From Balanoglossus misakiensis (Eukaryota; Hemichordata): a DNA stretch of 64,000 nt. Below the pieces are notes generated by a model that made no database searches, had not been told where the DNA came from, and saw only the letters and a list, made by a program, of their open reading frames with translations. Positions 23,726 to 36,223 of this stretch are shown one piece after another. A program made the position numbers and the translations under genes. Position 1 is the first letter of the stretch. The number at the start of each line of letters is the position of its first letter. Location: assembly GCA_040954595.2 (NCBI GenBank), contig CM082577.2, positions 14,818,001 through 14,882,000 of the forward strand. The letters are read 5' to 3'.

Positions 23726-25472
23726 TTAAGGCCAGGCTCCACCCTAAAAAAACACCATTTTCCTTCACCTGACCAACTTTCATGTTTTTGTATTATTGTG
23801 ACCTTGGGTTATTGTGCTTTGACATTGAAGGTGTTTTATAGCCCTAACTTCCTCACTAAGGTATGAAAAATAACATTTTCTGAAAGTAGGCAACCAAAAA
23901 CGGTCAAACAATGACTAATAAATTGCTAATTAATTATTCATGAATCTGAAATTCACGTAATTTGGGTTTGCATTATCAGATTGAAAAAAATCTTGCAGTA
24001 GAATGCTGGGCTGCAAATGTAGAATAACTTCAGTTAATCATTTCTTTTCATTTGTAACAACTATTTTTATTGGTCAGTCTATTTGCTTATACCTGCAGTA
24101 GCCCAGTAACATCGGCCAATCAGGATGGGGCTACTATTTTTAGTGCGGAATGCTTCCCGCCATGACAATCTATTGTTATATGAAATACACTATACTGCTG
24201 TCTGCTGCAAGCAAGCTAAATATTGTTTTGTTCGTCTTTGAAAACAAAATCGGTGCACATTTTTATTGACTCCAATCACACGGATGGCCCCAGGCAAGCC
24301 AGGTAAACCCTGTAATCGACCAAAGAAGCGAGCATTTTGTGGCAACCGATTCACAGGATCAACCAGAAAACCGACGGGTAAGAAGCCAACACATGTTGAG
24401 CCATTGGGCCACTCATCGATTTCCTCTTCTGAATGTAAATTGGGAAATATTCACAGTGGCTCTCCAGATACTGAATTAGACCCAGATGATGAGCTATCGG
24501 GATACAGATTCCTTGACATTGAACTGTTCATTGAGTTTATGCGACAGTTCTCCTGTCCCAAATGCAATGCCGAAAACTTTGGTTGTAGTGATGATGTGAC
24601 ATATTTAGATGTCAGAGAGACTCGGACTGGTCACAACTCTAAGTTTGACTTTGTGTGCAGAAATTGTAATGAACACATGTCAATGAACACATCTAGAAGA
24701 TCTGGCCGATGTTATGATGTAAATCGTCGTTTCCCACTTTCCATGTTTGCCATTGGACGACACTACTCCCAGGGAAAGCGATTTCTCACAAATATGAATA
24801 TGCCACATTCCAAATCATTGAGAGCCTGGAATCGCCATCTCAATCTGATAAACCGTCAGACATGCACAGTTGCTGAGTGTAGTATGAAAAGAACTGCTCA
24901 GGAAGCAAGGCAAACATATGATGAAAACAACAACATTGATGAAAATGACCCAGTAAATATAACTGTTAGCTGTGATGGGACATGGCAGCGTCGTGGATTT
25001 AGCAGTAAGAATGGAGTAGCTACTGTCTTGTCTGTTGCTGGCCAATCTAGCAAAGTCATTGATGTTGAAGTGCTGAGCAACTACTGTAATAGCTGTGCAA
25101 ATCAAAAGGCTAAACTGGATGAGCCAACTTTTCATATTTGGTATGAGAGACACATAGAGTCTGGTGACTGTTGCAGAAATCACACTGGGTCAGCTGGTGC
25201 AATGGAACCAGCTGGTATCAAAGCTATCTTCAACCGTTCAGTCAGTGACAGAAATCTGCGATATACTGGCTACTTGGGAGATGGAGATAGCAAGTCATAT
25301 ACCCATGTAGCAAAGGCAAACCCTCCAATGGCACAGTTCAGGGTTTACGTCATCAAAATCTAATGAATATTCATGAGTTCGAAAATGCGGACAAAGTCGC
25401 GGGTACGCGTCGATTGCCCCCAGGACCGCCCCATCAGCTGGCTGCGCTGAGCGAGCTTTGTTTGTTTACATT

Positions 25473-25619
25473 ATGATGCCGGCGTCGACCGAACCAATTT
25501 CACTGAATGTTCCTGGTGCAAAGCTTGCATATGCATCTGTTGAGAAGCACTCTGTTGAGCAACTTAAAAGGTGGCTGAAATGTAGAGGTATAAAAACAAG
25601 TGGGAAAAAGTGGAGCTGA
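25473..25619 (+). CDS. short SAP-like open frame near left end of the insert
   Basis: 48 codons beginning MMPASTEP; the core VEQLKRWLKCRGIKTSGKK has the helix-turn-helix pattern of a SAP motif (leucine, two-helix spacing, CRG, then GKK). It stops abruptly at TGATGA inside the second SAP helix, so it is a fragment, a first exon (a GTATAA donor follows CRG), or frameshifted. SAP motifs bind AT-rich DNA; whether this peptide is made is unknown. Confidence 0.35.
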   Translation: MMPASTEPISLNVPGAKLAYASVEKHSVEQLKRWLKCRGIKTSGKKWS

Positions 25620-25697
25620 TGAGTTCATTCAAGTTCATCATCGTAATTATTGTTTACTTCCGCATTGACCGGCTTCTTCGGAAGCAGGCATACTAAC

Positions 25698-25743
25698 ATT
25701 CTCGCAAGCCAGAGCCGACCGTGTTTCCGCTCCGCGGAGCTAC
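25698..25743 (+). repeat. inverted-repeat arm, left of DUF6589 gene
   Basis: Begins ATTCTCGCAAGCCAGAGCCG and ends TCCGCGGAGCTAC; pairs with 31905-31948. It also forms its own short hairpin with GGGCTCTGGC at about 25754. Confidence 0.75.
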
Positions 25744-25885
25744 GCAAAAAACGGGCTCTGGCAGATTACAGTAGGGAACCCCGGAATTTAGGACGTAGAC
25801 TAATGAATTATTCATGAGAAACGACATTGGAATTAGCCAATCAGTAGTCGTTTTATATGTCTCCTTGTGTAAGTTAAGTTACAAC

Positions 25886-28800
25886 ATGGCGGCCAATAAC
25901 CTGTCTGTACCTGTGTGTCGTGTCTGTGGCGGATCTGTCCACAAAAATTACAGGAGTCTTTTCCACGAAACTGTAGTCATTCTGAGAGAGACTTTAGTTT
26001 CAATCATTGGCGAATATATGCAGAATGATGGTGTCTCAAGCCGGATATGCATGCTATGCTTAAACAAGGTACGGCGGCTAAGTAAAATACGAGAAACCAT
26101 AGTGAATAACAGTGAACGATTGCGAGCGGAGGAACATGCACTATCCGGTCAGATAAGTGAGATTTTTGAATCATCAGGTCATCGTCTGGATTCGACATTC
26201 CTTCCACTTAAAGACTGTAATTTGGCGCAACCGAAGACGCCTCAGAAAAAAAGGAAAAGAAACCTGGCCTTCACCCCAACGCCGAAACGAACCAGTAAAA
26301 AACCATATGAATCACCGAAGTCTCGCGCTGGACAGCGAACACCTGCTGCTACTTCCCTGCTATTCGGGCCCTCTCGAAGTGACAGTAAAAGAGATGTTGG
26401 GAACCAAACGAATACAGACAAATCTGAGCATGATTTCCATGTTAAGGTAGGTTCTACTTGTCCATCTTCGTCCCGTTTTTGAGCTGTATTACAGCTTGAT
26501 GTATGTCAACTTGACATTTAGCCACGAAACATTCTAATACTAGTAATAGCAATGTGCGAACAAAACGAGTCAACAACAATGTGTATTTAATACGGAGGAT
26601 AACAGAGTTCCCTATTTTCTGAACGGCCTTTGTCGTAAATAAAGAGTCCTCTACCTGTGCTGTAAGACTATTTTGCTGATTGTCACAAGATATTGATAAA
26701 GGCATAACGAAAAGGTGGTATGTTATCCATTTCAAGGTAATGGTTAAATACAATAGTCAGGTGAAAACCAAAATTGTAAAAGACCAAGACATACAGAAAT
26801 TATGCAAAGCAATTGTTAATGGAAGGACAGACGCAACAATTGCTAGTTTGATGTATAAAAGCAACAGCTTCAGGACACCTCTTGGCGAAGCGGTCATGAC
26901 AGAATTGTCCACACAGTGTCAACAGTTGTGCAGTAAGAACAAACCGTCCTACTTAAGGTCAACATCCCCAGATGATATGGGATGTGTTAGCTGGGAGAAA
27001 ATCATAAATGAATGGAAAGAAAGGTAAAATTTGTACTAATCATTGTAGTTCAATTCAATTCTAATCTAAAGTATGTTTTCACAGTTTCATGTCAACTGTT
27101 CCTCTTGACAATTTTGACAATTACGTACCTTCCTTCTGGCTTATATAGTTTTTTTTATTTTTTTTTATTTTTTTTGTAGATCACCATTATTGTATAAAAG
27201 TCTTGTAGCTATCACAGCAAAAAATAATGAAGTGTGTAGTCCAGTCATTGCATACCATGGGAGTTGTCTGCTATTTCAAAGAAACCAAAACATGTCACTG
27301 GTACAACATGCTATTGGCTTGGTTTTGGATCATGGTGGTACAACCAATGAAGTAAGTTGTCTGTACCGGTATCTGTGCATATGGCGCAGGTTCAGATGTA
27401 GAGAGGCGAGGCCACGTAAAAGTAAAAGACCACAACGACGAAGGCCAAAATAACGAGTACATCTCTACAGCTGATTTTAATAAGATTGCAAATATGCCTG
27501 TTTACCTTCCCATTTGTTTGTTTGTTTGTTTGTATGTATGTATGTATGTATGTACATGTATGTATGTATGTATACATGTTTGTATGTATGATCAACGTTG
27601 AAAACTTGTAAAAAAAATGTAAAAATGTAAAAAATGTAAAAATAGATATAATGGAAAAACTGTACGACGACAAGTAAGATTGTTTTTAAAAGTAGTGTGT
27701 ACGTATTTTAGGAAATCACATATGGTTTTGTGCATCCAAACTCAATATCTGAAACTAGCTATTTTCCATGAAATGTTGAAATTTACATTTTCAGAAAACA
27801 TATGACCTTATGACAACAACTGCAAGTGTTAAATACAGCAACATTGATCTTGAATTCCTTTTGTTGCAGACTGTCTCTATTATGAATGAAATTGGTTGCT
27901 GCGTCTCATCAAGTAGTACGTACAAGAAAAAAAGGCAAGTAATGAAGAAACATGAAAAATTGGTTGAGGAGGGGTTGACTAAACACGTCACCAACTTTGA
28001 ACATCTCAAAGGGACTGAGGCAGTCTTGTCCACTTTACCACCAGAACTTTGCACATCCAAAACTGTGAACAAATCACCAGTAACATTTGTTGCTAATGAA
28101 ACACAGGATTTAGACGTCCAAAGTGCTGCAGAACTGAGGTGTGACAATAATTGTGTCACTGGTAGTAGTACTGTTGAAGTGCCGTGTCTTGATGCACAGA
28201 TGTCAGTTGACTGTGATGATACCACTGACATAATGTATTCTCATGGATCACAATCAGCTTTCAGTGATTGTGGTATCACTGAAACACAACCTTGTCCGCC
28301 ATTATTGTCAGCTGATTTTGTTGGTTGTATTGATGAAGTAATGTGTCAAAGTTCATCACAGTCAATGCCTAACAATAGTAACATCAATGTAATGCCTTCT
28401 TTCCCTGCGTGCAGTGTCAATGATAGTGCTGTAATCCAATGCTCTTTTGTCGAATCCTTACCCTCTTGTATTAATGGTGCTGTGGATGAATATTCTTCCT
28501 TTAGCTGCTTGGCTACTTACTGTCAGTCACCTAATGCATACACTTTAGCAAAGAGCAACCTCATCACTACCACTGTCTCATCAAATGTGTACAATTTACC
28601 AATAGAGATAGAGAGTAAGGGTAATGTGACAGTTTTGAGTAATGTAGCAGCATGTGATTTTAAATCAGTCATGCAAGTCAGTGCTCAGTCTTCTTACTTC
28701 ATCCCACAACAAGTCAGTTCTGTCAGTTTTTCACAATGCAGTGCCTTCTATACAAGTGCTTCTCAAATTAAGACTGTTGAATATTTGACATCCTTTGCCA

Positions 28801-31614
28801 AAAGATCTTCAGGACAAGAGATTCCCTTTGAAATAATTGGTGATAATTTAGATTTAACTATTACGCCAACCTATATGACCTCAGACAAACAGCGAAAAAG
28901 CCTTCATTGGTTTCTGAATGTTGGTATAAAGAAAAGAGTATTAGGTAATCATTTGCCAGATGACAAGCCCAAGGAAGATATCCTGAAAGTACCAAGCACA
29001 TATTTCTTGCCAACTGTAGATGAAATCACTCAATTAAATGAGGATTTTGTTTTTCACACAGTTAAAACTATGATCAAATATCTTACATTTTTAAAACCTT
29101 ACTGTGAGTCTGTTCCCAATTGCATAAGTCATCCTTTCATGAAAGAGACATCAGAAAAATCAGATTTCATAATATGTGACTTGATAGAAAAGAGTGAAAA
29201 TGATACAGAAGGAATAATTAATATTGTTCAACAAATACATGAAAAATATGTACCTCATACAAAAGGAGACAAACCTAGGGTTCTAAGTAGGGTTGTATTT
29301 GGTGGTGATGTGTTAACCAACGAAAGGGCATACACAGCACAATTGTCAATGTTGAATGGAGAGACTGACTACGAGGCCCTTGCAGGGATAATTCACAGAC
29401 CTGAAGGTTTGCACAGGGTGATGAACTCCATCAGGGTATGCCTTTGATTTTCATTGCTTTGCAAAGAAGAGCAAAACTGTATTTCTTTTTTCCAAATATT
29501 TTCCCTTACACACCTTAATTCATATATTTTCAAACAGTCTCAGCAAGTGTAAAAATGATAACATAAAATGTAATTGACAGAGTGATACATGAGCAAGAAT
29601 TTTGTCTTAATCATAAGAAATGACCATGTGATAGAAACAGGAAATAAGTTTTGTTTCTTTGCACTTTGAGCATGCTGTTCTATTTATGCATTGCATGTAA
29701 TTAGCATGTATGAATTTCCTTCTCCACAACATCAGTATCTTAAGGCCGTAAGCAAGGAAATTATGTTTTGTGTTCCATTTTAAATTTCCATTGTTTATTT
29801 GTTTTTAACTTTGGCCTGTAGATGTGCTGAACAAGCTGCATGTTGCATGGAATTAAAGCATTTCATATCTATAGGCAATCTTATTACAATACCCATGCAT
29901 GCTATAGTAAGGTTACTTAGCTGTTACATGTAAACTTGACCATTTCACCACCATTGTTTGGTCCAACTTCATTGTTGTAGATGTCAGAGTTAGACATTTA
30001 ATAGTGGAAATGGTGATGAAAGGGTTTAAGATGTAGCTTTGAAACCAAATGACTAATAAAAGTATGTATCACTACCGGTATATCTTTCAGCTAATATATC
30101 AGTTATTTTACAAAGCCAGCAGTGGAAATGATAGGGGAACATTATTCCAACTGAGAAATGCCATCAACAGGAGAGATGTATCTGGGGCAGACAGTGTTAC
30201 AAAGGCCTTCAGGTATGTATAAGATCTTGTTTTACTTATAACACAATGTGTGTCATGGTCCAAGCCAAGCCATAGGTTGAATTTGGTCATATTGGCTCGC
30301 TTCCTTTTTTTTATTCATCTATATTGATTCTTGTGTGCATGTCTGGGTTGAAACTTGCATCTGAGTCACTCATATGCATAAATTTTACAGTGACTTCCGT
30401 TCAACAAACAAGGAAAATCAAAGTTGAGATTTTGCATATGGCTTTTGTTGCATTTTCAAATCTACCCTTTCAAATTTGTGAATAAAACCTTTAGTAGTCA
30501 TGTGACCTTGGCCTTCACTCATTTCAGGTCTCATCAAGCATTTATTGATGACTGCTTAGATGCCTATATTATAGCCGCGTCCATGGAACACTTTGGCATG
30601 TCACTGTTGGATGACAGTCCCACAAAGAACCATCTGCCCGCTGATATGTCAACCCTTGACATTGAAGACCAGTATGAATGGGTCAGCAACCAAGCCAGAA
30701 CCATACTCAACAAAAATCTGAAGACTGGTTTCAGCGAGTCTCTTACAGACATTAGACAAGGTGTTGTTCACCTTGAGGACAGTGATAAAAGACTGGAAAG
30801 TATGAAATCAGATGATGGACTGTATCACTGTAATGCTAGCTACTGTAACAAAACTTATAAGCTTGTTGGAAATTTACAAAAACATTTAAAATCATGTCAT
30901 GACTGGAATGTTCAACCAAATGTTAGTGGTACTGATGGAAACATGGCAAGGCTACAACCAGATGAGGGCTTTATCGTGAAAAGTTCTTTTATGAAATGTG
31001 CTTTACTTGTTCGTGATACGTATGATGCCTATAAACATGGCGATGGTAACCGTGTTTTCAGAAATGCAAAGTTTGATATTTTGCTAGCAGATGTTACAGG
31101 TCACACTAAATATCGTCTTTGGCTGTGGAGAATGTTGACTTACGAACATGCCCTTTTGTCTCCTAGGCAGGCCTTTGAGTACAAATGGAATATATCGAGC
31201 AATTTATCTGGTGGAAAGTGCAATAACATCCCAAATGATAATGTTGTTGAAATCCAAGTACACAAAATCAAATCCTTGCTTAAATCACAAGGGGCAAATG
31301 TTACTTTCCAGTCAGCTGAATTAGCATGCAAATCTGTACAGGTAGTTGAGGGGATCAAAAGCAATATCATGGCTCAGTCAAAGGTATGCAAATCATCCCG
31401 TAAGCGACCAGAAACTGATAAACAATGTGATATACAGACCATGGTTTCTGAACTTAGGGAATCATACCTTTTCACTGTATGTCCTGGTAGGCAGCTTGAC
31501 ACATTCAAGGATTTCAAAGATCCCATTGAACGAGTAAATATTGGAAAATTTCACAAGTGGGTCTGTGCTCAAAAACAGCGTGTTGCTGATGAACTTGCAG
31601 CTACTTTACTGTAA
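25886..31614 (+). CDS. DUF6589-domain protein, intact, six exons
   Basis: Exons: 25886-26446, 26737-27023, 27180-27351, 27795-29435, 30091-30212, 30528-31614; all phases agree and give 1,289 residues without a stop. The N-terminus has a CxxC/CxxC zinc-ribbon-like module (VCRVCGGSV, RICMLCLNKV) and a basic linker with KKRKR. Exon 2 ends with SWEKIINEWKER. Exon 4 has a long Ser/Cys-rich region and then the DUF6589 core: KQRKSLHWFLNVGIKKRV, FFL-type linker, VVFGGDVLTNERAYTAQ. Exon 5 has FYKASSGNDRGTLFQLRN. Exon 6 has AFIDDCLDAYIIAASMEHFG, one C2H2 finger at about 30822-30902 (HCNASYC...H...H) and TKYRLWLWRMLTYEHALLSP. The start lies in CAACATGGCGGCC, a YY1-like motif. AATAAA at 31710. Probably the transposase of the insert; that role is inference. 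Confidence 0.85.
27515..27600 (+). repeat. (TTTG)n/(TATG)n microsatellite
   Basis: Intronic TTTG then TATG tetranucleotide runs between exons 3 and 4 of the DUF6589 gene. Confidence 0.85.
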
Positions 31615-31709
31615 TTAGAGGATCATGTCAGCTGCTTATGCATTGTACACATGATTACATAGAGTTGATTTTTCTATGATGTCATCCATAATGTAATATA
31701 CTGAGCATA

Positions 31710-31715
31710 AATAAA
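31710..31715 (+). terminator. polyadenylation signal, DUF6589 gene
   Basis: AATAAA 96 bases past the stop codon, in AT-rich sequence. Confidence 0.6.
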
Positions 31716-31904
31716 CTGCCATTAGATATTTGAAATATGTTGCTTTCTTCTTGTTGGCTCTGTTGTCAGAGATGCTGAACTTATCCCATAAGCACTGTGT
31801 CATCCAACAACAATGGTTAAAAAAAAATGCCCTCGTGAGAACCCTGAATATATTGTTAGTGTGTTGACAAGTAGAGTACTTGGTGGTTCATCAGGCTGCA
31901 TTTG

Positions 31905-31948
31905 GTAGCTCCGCAGAGCGGAAACACACGGCTCTGGCTTGCGAGAAT
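31905..31948 (-). repeat. inverted-repeat arm, right of DUF6589 gene
   Basis: GTAGCTCCGCAGAGCGGAAA...GGCTTGCGAGAAT, the complement of 25698-25743 with a few differences. The pair brackets only the DUF6589 gene, not the helicase. Confidence 0.75.
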
Positions 31949-32066
31949 GGGCAGGACAGAAAACAATTAAGCAAAAGTTACAGCTATTGGAACTTGCACC
32001 TCATGGTTTATTTACATCCTGATTACAAACACACCAAAACACTATTGCATTTTTTTCTTTTTAATT

Positions 32067-32072
32067 TTTATT
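32067..32072 (-). terminator. polyadenylation signal, helicase gene
   Basis: AATAAA on the minus strand about 95 bases past the helicase stop codon. Confidence 0.5.
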
Positions 32073-32164
32073 ACATTTTTAAGAAGGTACAGTGAATAAT
32101 ATTGTCAAATATCAGGTGCACCTATCTTGATGTTGCATAACATGCACAGACCCATGAGACACTT

Positions 32165-33965
32165 TCAGTCATCTTTGTCCATGTACATATTGTCAGCATC
32201 AGAATCAAAGCAACATGCATCTGACAGAACAGCATTCAATATTTCTAATACATGAGTTGCCTGCTGAAATGTCCAAATATCACACAGAGACATAACATCG
32301 TCTGCTGTAAACATTGTACTCCCCTTTTCAATTATTTGGTCAATTACGTGGGTTGTGAAACCATGTGTGAGATCTGCTGAAAGGAGCAGATCACTAGATT
32401 TGAAGTCACTTAATGATTCTCGATACTGTTCTAAAGCAGCACGCAAACTACTGGCTTGACTTGGGGTGATTGTCCTTTCAGAGAAACCTACACTGTGCTC
32501 ACTAGATTCCGAATCTGAATCTGAATCAAAATTATTTATTAAGGCAGGGTGATTAAATTCTCGAAAGCACCTGTTAATTTCACAGTCACATTTGTACATA
32601 CATATATCACAGCAAAAATGCAATGGTTTGCCAAAGACTACAGCTTTACTGGAATAAATAGAATTCAGTGCATTGCGTCTACAATTTTCAACATTCCGGA
32701 TATAGCTCAGCATGTCTGGTTCAACATTACGTAGTTGCCTCTTATTGTAAATCAGTATGTGCACTGACTGAGAACCATCCCTTCCAGCACGACCTAACTG
32801 TTGCACTAAAGTGTCAACTTCTTGTGGTGGGCCAAAATTCACTACACTGGTGACTCCTTTGAAATCAACACCCATACCAGCAGCATTTGTACAGATAAGA
32901 ATTCTTATAGTTCCATGACTGACACTCATATTTTCTCTAATCTTGTCTTTGATGTGGGTCAGAGTACAAGAATGGTACATATTGACAATGGGGTCACCAT
33001 TTTTGGCTGAGTAGTCTCTGAGTTCCTTGCAAAATATACTATATAACTTGGCTGTATCAGCAATAGACTTACAAAATATAATAGTGCGTGGATACTGTTC
33101 CTTATTAGTTTTAGCTCCTGTTATTAACCATCCAAAAACTTCAGAAAGCGGTAAAGAGCTGGCAACAGCATGTACAAAGAGTGTTATATTGTTTCTGTCC
33201 GGAGATTCAGTAAAATTGATGCTCTTCAACATACACAGTGCTACTTTAATTTGTCGCTGTCTTCTTTCAGTGGCTGTTGCAGTTATTGCCATCAAAGGGG
33301 TACCAGGTACAAGAGATCGTAGCTCACCAAGGTAACCAAACCACTCCCGGAAAGGTTGCTGTCCTAAGTTTGAACTCCCCCTGTACAAAAACAAAATTTT
33401 AAAAATAGGTTGACATTTACACAAGTAATGGACTTAAAGCTTCACAAATTAAAAAGAAGGATGGCTTAAAATAAATAAAAAATATGTATACTGGTACTCA
33501 CCAAAGTGCAATGGTATGAGCTTCGTCAACAACAATGACCTTAAGATTCTTCCGGTACGTATCAGACTTTAGAATACCCCTCCACATCCCATCGCCTAAC
33601 ACAGACTCTGGATTGGTGTAAACGAAAGAGAATTTTCCAGACTCAAGACTCTCTATTTCCTTTGGATCTCTCCCAATGTAAGTAGCACTTAAGCCGAGAG
33701 ATTTCAAGATCGCCACTTGTTCAGTCATGATTGAGAGCAGTGGTGATACCACTAACACTATGGCATCGACGCTGCGTTGACCAAACACGACGGGTATGGC
33801 CTGGTAGCACAGTGACTTGCCACTGCTGGTCTTCGTGCTCAAAAAGACGTCTTTACCGATCAAAATATTGTTGATGACATCTTTTTGATGCGGATACAGC
33901 GATACAATTCCAAAAGCACTGGATATCGCGAGCTCTTCGGCTGCTGTCAGCTTTAAATCCGCCAT
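32165..33965 (-). CDS. RecQ-like superfamily 2 helicase, intact, two exons
   Basis: Exon 1 is 33965-33502 and exon 2 is 33380-32165; the junction codon makes IALW/GSSNLG. 559 residues, no lesion. Helicase motifs in order: motif I LSTKTSSGKSLCYQ, VVSPLLSI, motif II VVDEAHTIALW, motif III MAITATATERR, motif V ICTNAAGMGVDF, motif VI QQLGRAGRDGSQ. RecQ-type zinc-binding follows (RRNALNS, then CCDICMYKC). The C-terminus is acidic and serine-rich with no HRDC domain recognised; shorter than cellular BLM/WRN, nearer RECQL1 in size. An ATP-driven 3'-5' unwinding role follows from the family. The start ATG lies in AAAATGGCGG, a YY1-like motif shared with the DUF6589 gene. Convergent with that gene inside one insert, so it is probably transposon-encoded rather than a host repair gene. 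Confidence 0.9.
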
Positions 33966-34630
33966 TTTGCACTGTCATTTAAATAAGTTATGCAGTTTTA
34001 TGAGACGGGCTCTCTGATTGGTTCCTTTGTCTGGCTGCTGGAACTGACGCTGGGATCCGCGAAAACCTTCCAAATCCACCACGGCCTGTTGGCGGTAGCG
34101 CGTAGCAGTTGCCGTAAACAGGTCGTGGTTTTACGACGATGGCATACTAAATATTGATGTGAAATGAATTTAAGGCAATAGAATTTCAAGAAAAAAATCG
34201 TTAAACTTATTATTTCTTGTGAGATTATTTTCCTGTTCAATATTTCCCCACTTGTGTTTGTGTAGTCTGCACGTATGTATGCGCGCCAACGATGTTGTGC
34301 ACCGCGACACCGGTTTATAGGTCCACTCTCGTCGTTCTTCGAAACGTTGTTGTTATGCTCTGGTGTGTTTTTTATTTATGTTCTCAGATCAAGTGTCGAA
34401 TAGGCGATAAAAATATAGACCAACGCAATATACTGCGCGGAAATAAACTACGGGCTAGGCTGTGTGGGCGATGGGGGGGGGGGGGCTGCCACAGGTCCTT
34501 ACTGATAAAAGTAGTGTTGTTGACATGACTATACGAGAGATATTTGCAATATTGATATGAGGTCGGGATGGTCGCTTGTTGGTCCCTTCCTGCCTACGAA
34601 GTGGAGGCTACAAATATAGGTGTCCTTTTT
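33966..34630. other. upstream region of the helicase gene
   Basis: No gene. It probably contains the helicase promoter (no TATA box seen; the YY1-like motif is at the ATG). A 13-base G tract lies at 34473-34485. Confidence 0.4.
34473..34485 (+). repeat. G homopolymer, 13 bases
   Basis: Uninterrupted G tract upstream of the array. Confidence 0.85.
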
Positions 34631-34741
34631 AGGGGCACAAGCCTATCGGGCTTGTGCCCCTATTGGTATTGTTGGAATTTTTCTTTATTAGGGCCCAAGC
34701 GCATGCAGCGCTTGGGCCCTATTGGTATTATCCTGGTTTTC
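34631..34741 (+). repeat. two orphan head hairpins before the array
   Basis: Two short pieces (34631-34689, 34690-34741), each a head hairpin plus TATTGGTATT and about 20 bases, stand directly before the first full head at 34742. They look like truncated copies inserted one into or next to another. Confidence 0.7.
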
Positions 34742-36223
34742 AGGGCCCAAGCGCATACCAGCGCTTGGGCCCTATTGGTTTCGTTGGGGTTTTTCTGTCT
34801 TTCTTTCTTTCTTTATTCTTGTGTCATTTCTTTGTCGCTCTAGATCTCAGACACCGCTGCAGGTACACTTCTCAAACTTGATACAGTGGTCAAGGTCAAT
34901 GGGTAGTCGTGCATTGAACTCTTGAATTTTTAATTAGTCACGTGACATGGCGGCCATATTGGATTTTCTGAAAAAATGCAAATCTCAGATCTCAGAAACT
35001 ACAAGTCAGATCGACTTCAAATTTGGTGTGCAGGTAGTCTACCTTCTACCCATCATTTTTGTAATTGGATATTTTGCTGTCAATGTTGCAGCTTTTTTGC
35101 TACAATTTTTTTTCTGAAATCTGGCTTAAATTTCAAAAATCTTCTTCTCCAGAACCGGTGATAACCGAGTGATGCGGTTTGGGGTATGTGGTCACCTAAC
35201 TGATGTCTATCAAGATTGATAAGAAGCATTGTGATTGGTCGAAGATTATGGCGGCCATATTGGATTTTCGAAAAACCATAGTAAAACTGCAAAAATCTTC
35301 TTCTCCAGAAGGAGCGATAACTGAGTCGCAAGATTCGGGGATTATGGTCACAACACTGATGTCTATCAAGTTTGCAAAGAGCATTGTGATTGGTCGAAGA
35401 TTATGGCGGCCATATTGGATTTTGTAAAAAGCAGTGAAAAATTGAAATTCCTTTTCCTAGTCTAAAAATTGACAGCATACAAATTCTTTTCATGGATATC
35501 AATCATCATATGACTAAAATATGTTACAAATTTTTGGCGATTTTTCACATGACCTTTGACCTACTTATCACGCGTTATTATTTCTGCATATCTAATTCCA
35601 GGCTAACCTATAGGGCTAGACTTTTGGTTTTTGATGCATGTGGATTAGTGTGTGATCAAAACATTTTGCTACTTTTCATGACCCCTTTGACCTCTGCTGA
35701 CCTCATTAATTATGTGCATATCTAATTACAGGCGAACCAATAGAGCTAGAGGTTTGGTTTTTGTTGGACATGGACCAGTATGGGATCAAATTTTTTTGCC
35801 CAAATGTTTGGTGACCTCTGGTGACCTTTGACCTACTTTCGCATATCTCAGCATCCAGAGCAGATACAGCCATGGCAATTTGGTAGGATGGGACCAAAAT
35901 GTAAAGCCACATTTTTGGGTCACCTGTGACACCTGCTGACCTCATTAAATATGCACATACCTAATTACAGGCGAACCAATAGAGCTAGAGTTTTGTTTTT
36001 TGTTGGACATGGACCAGTATGGGTAAAAAAAAATTGCCCAAATGTTGGGTGACCTCAGGTGACCTTTGACCTACTTCACCCTATTTCAGCAGCAAAAATA
36101 CACGTCCTTGTTATGTCATGAGATAATACATGCGATAGAAAATTCTGTTTCTTCTCATCATACTGTGCATATATAATTCAAGATCAGCGCTTGGGCCCGA
36201 CAATGCTGCTCGCAGCTTTAATT
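34742..36223 (+). repeat. array unit 1 (with head hairpin)
   Basis: Full-length unit: head hairpin, (CTTT)n, two GGCCATATTGG blocks, three DR1-bearing subrepeats, tail GCTGCTCGCAGCTTTAATT. Closest to unit 4. Confidence 0.8.

Larger units (their letters stand above)
31615..32164. other. convergent 3' region between DUF6589 and helicase genes
   Basis: No gene. It holds the two polyadenylation signals and the right arm of the inverted repeat. The two genes end tail to tail within 550 bp. Confidence 0.6.

Noticed and set aside
24815-25183. 122-codon minus-strand frame
   Set aside because: Shadow of the Mutator-like transposase exon, which carries clear family motifs on the plus strand.
27791-28231. 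146-codon minus-strand frame
   Set aside because: Shadow of exon 4 of the DUF6589 gene.
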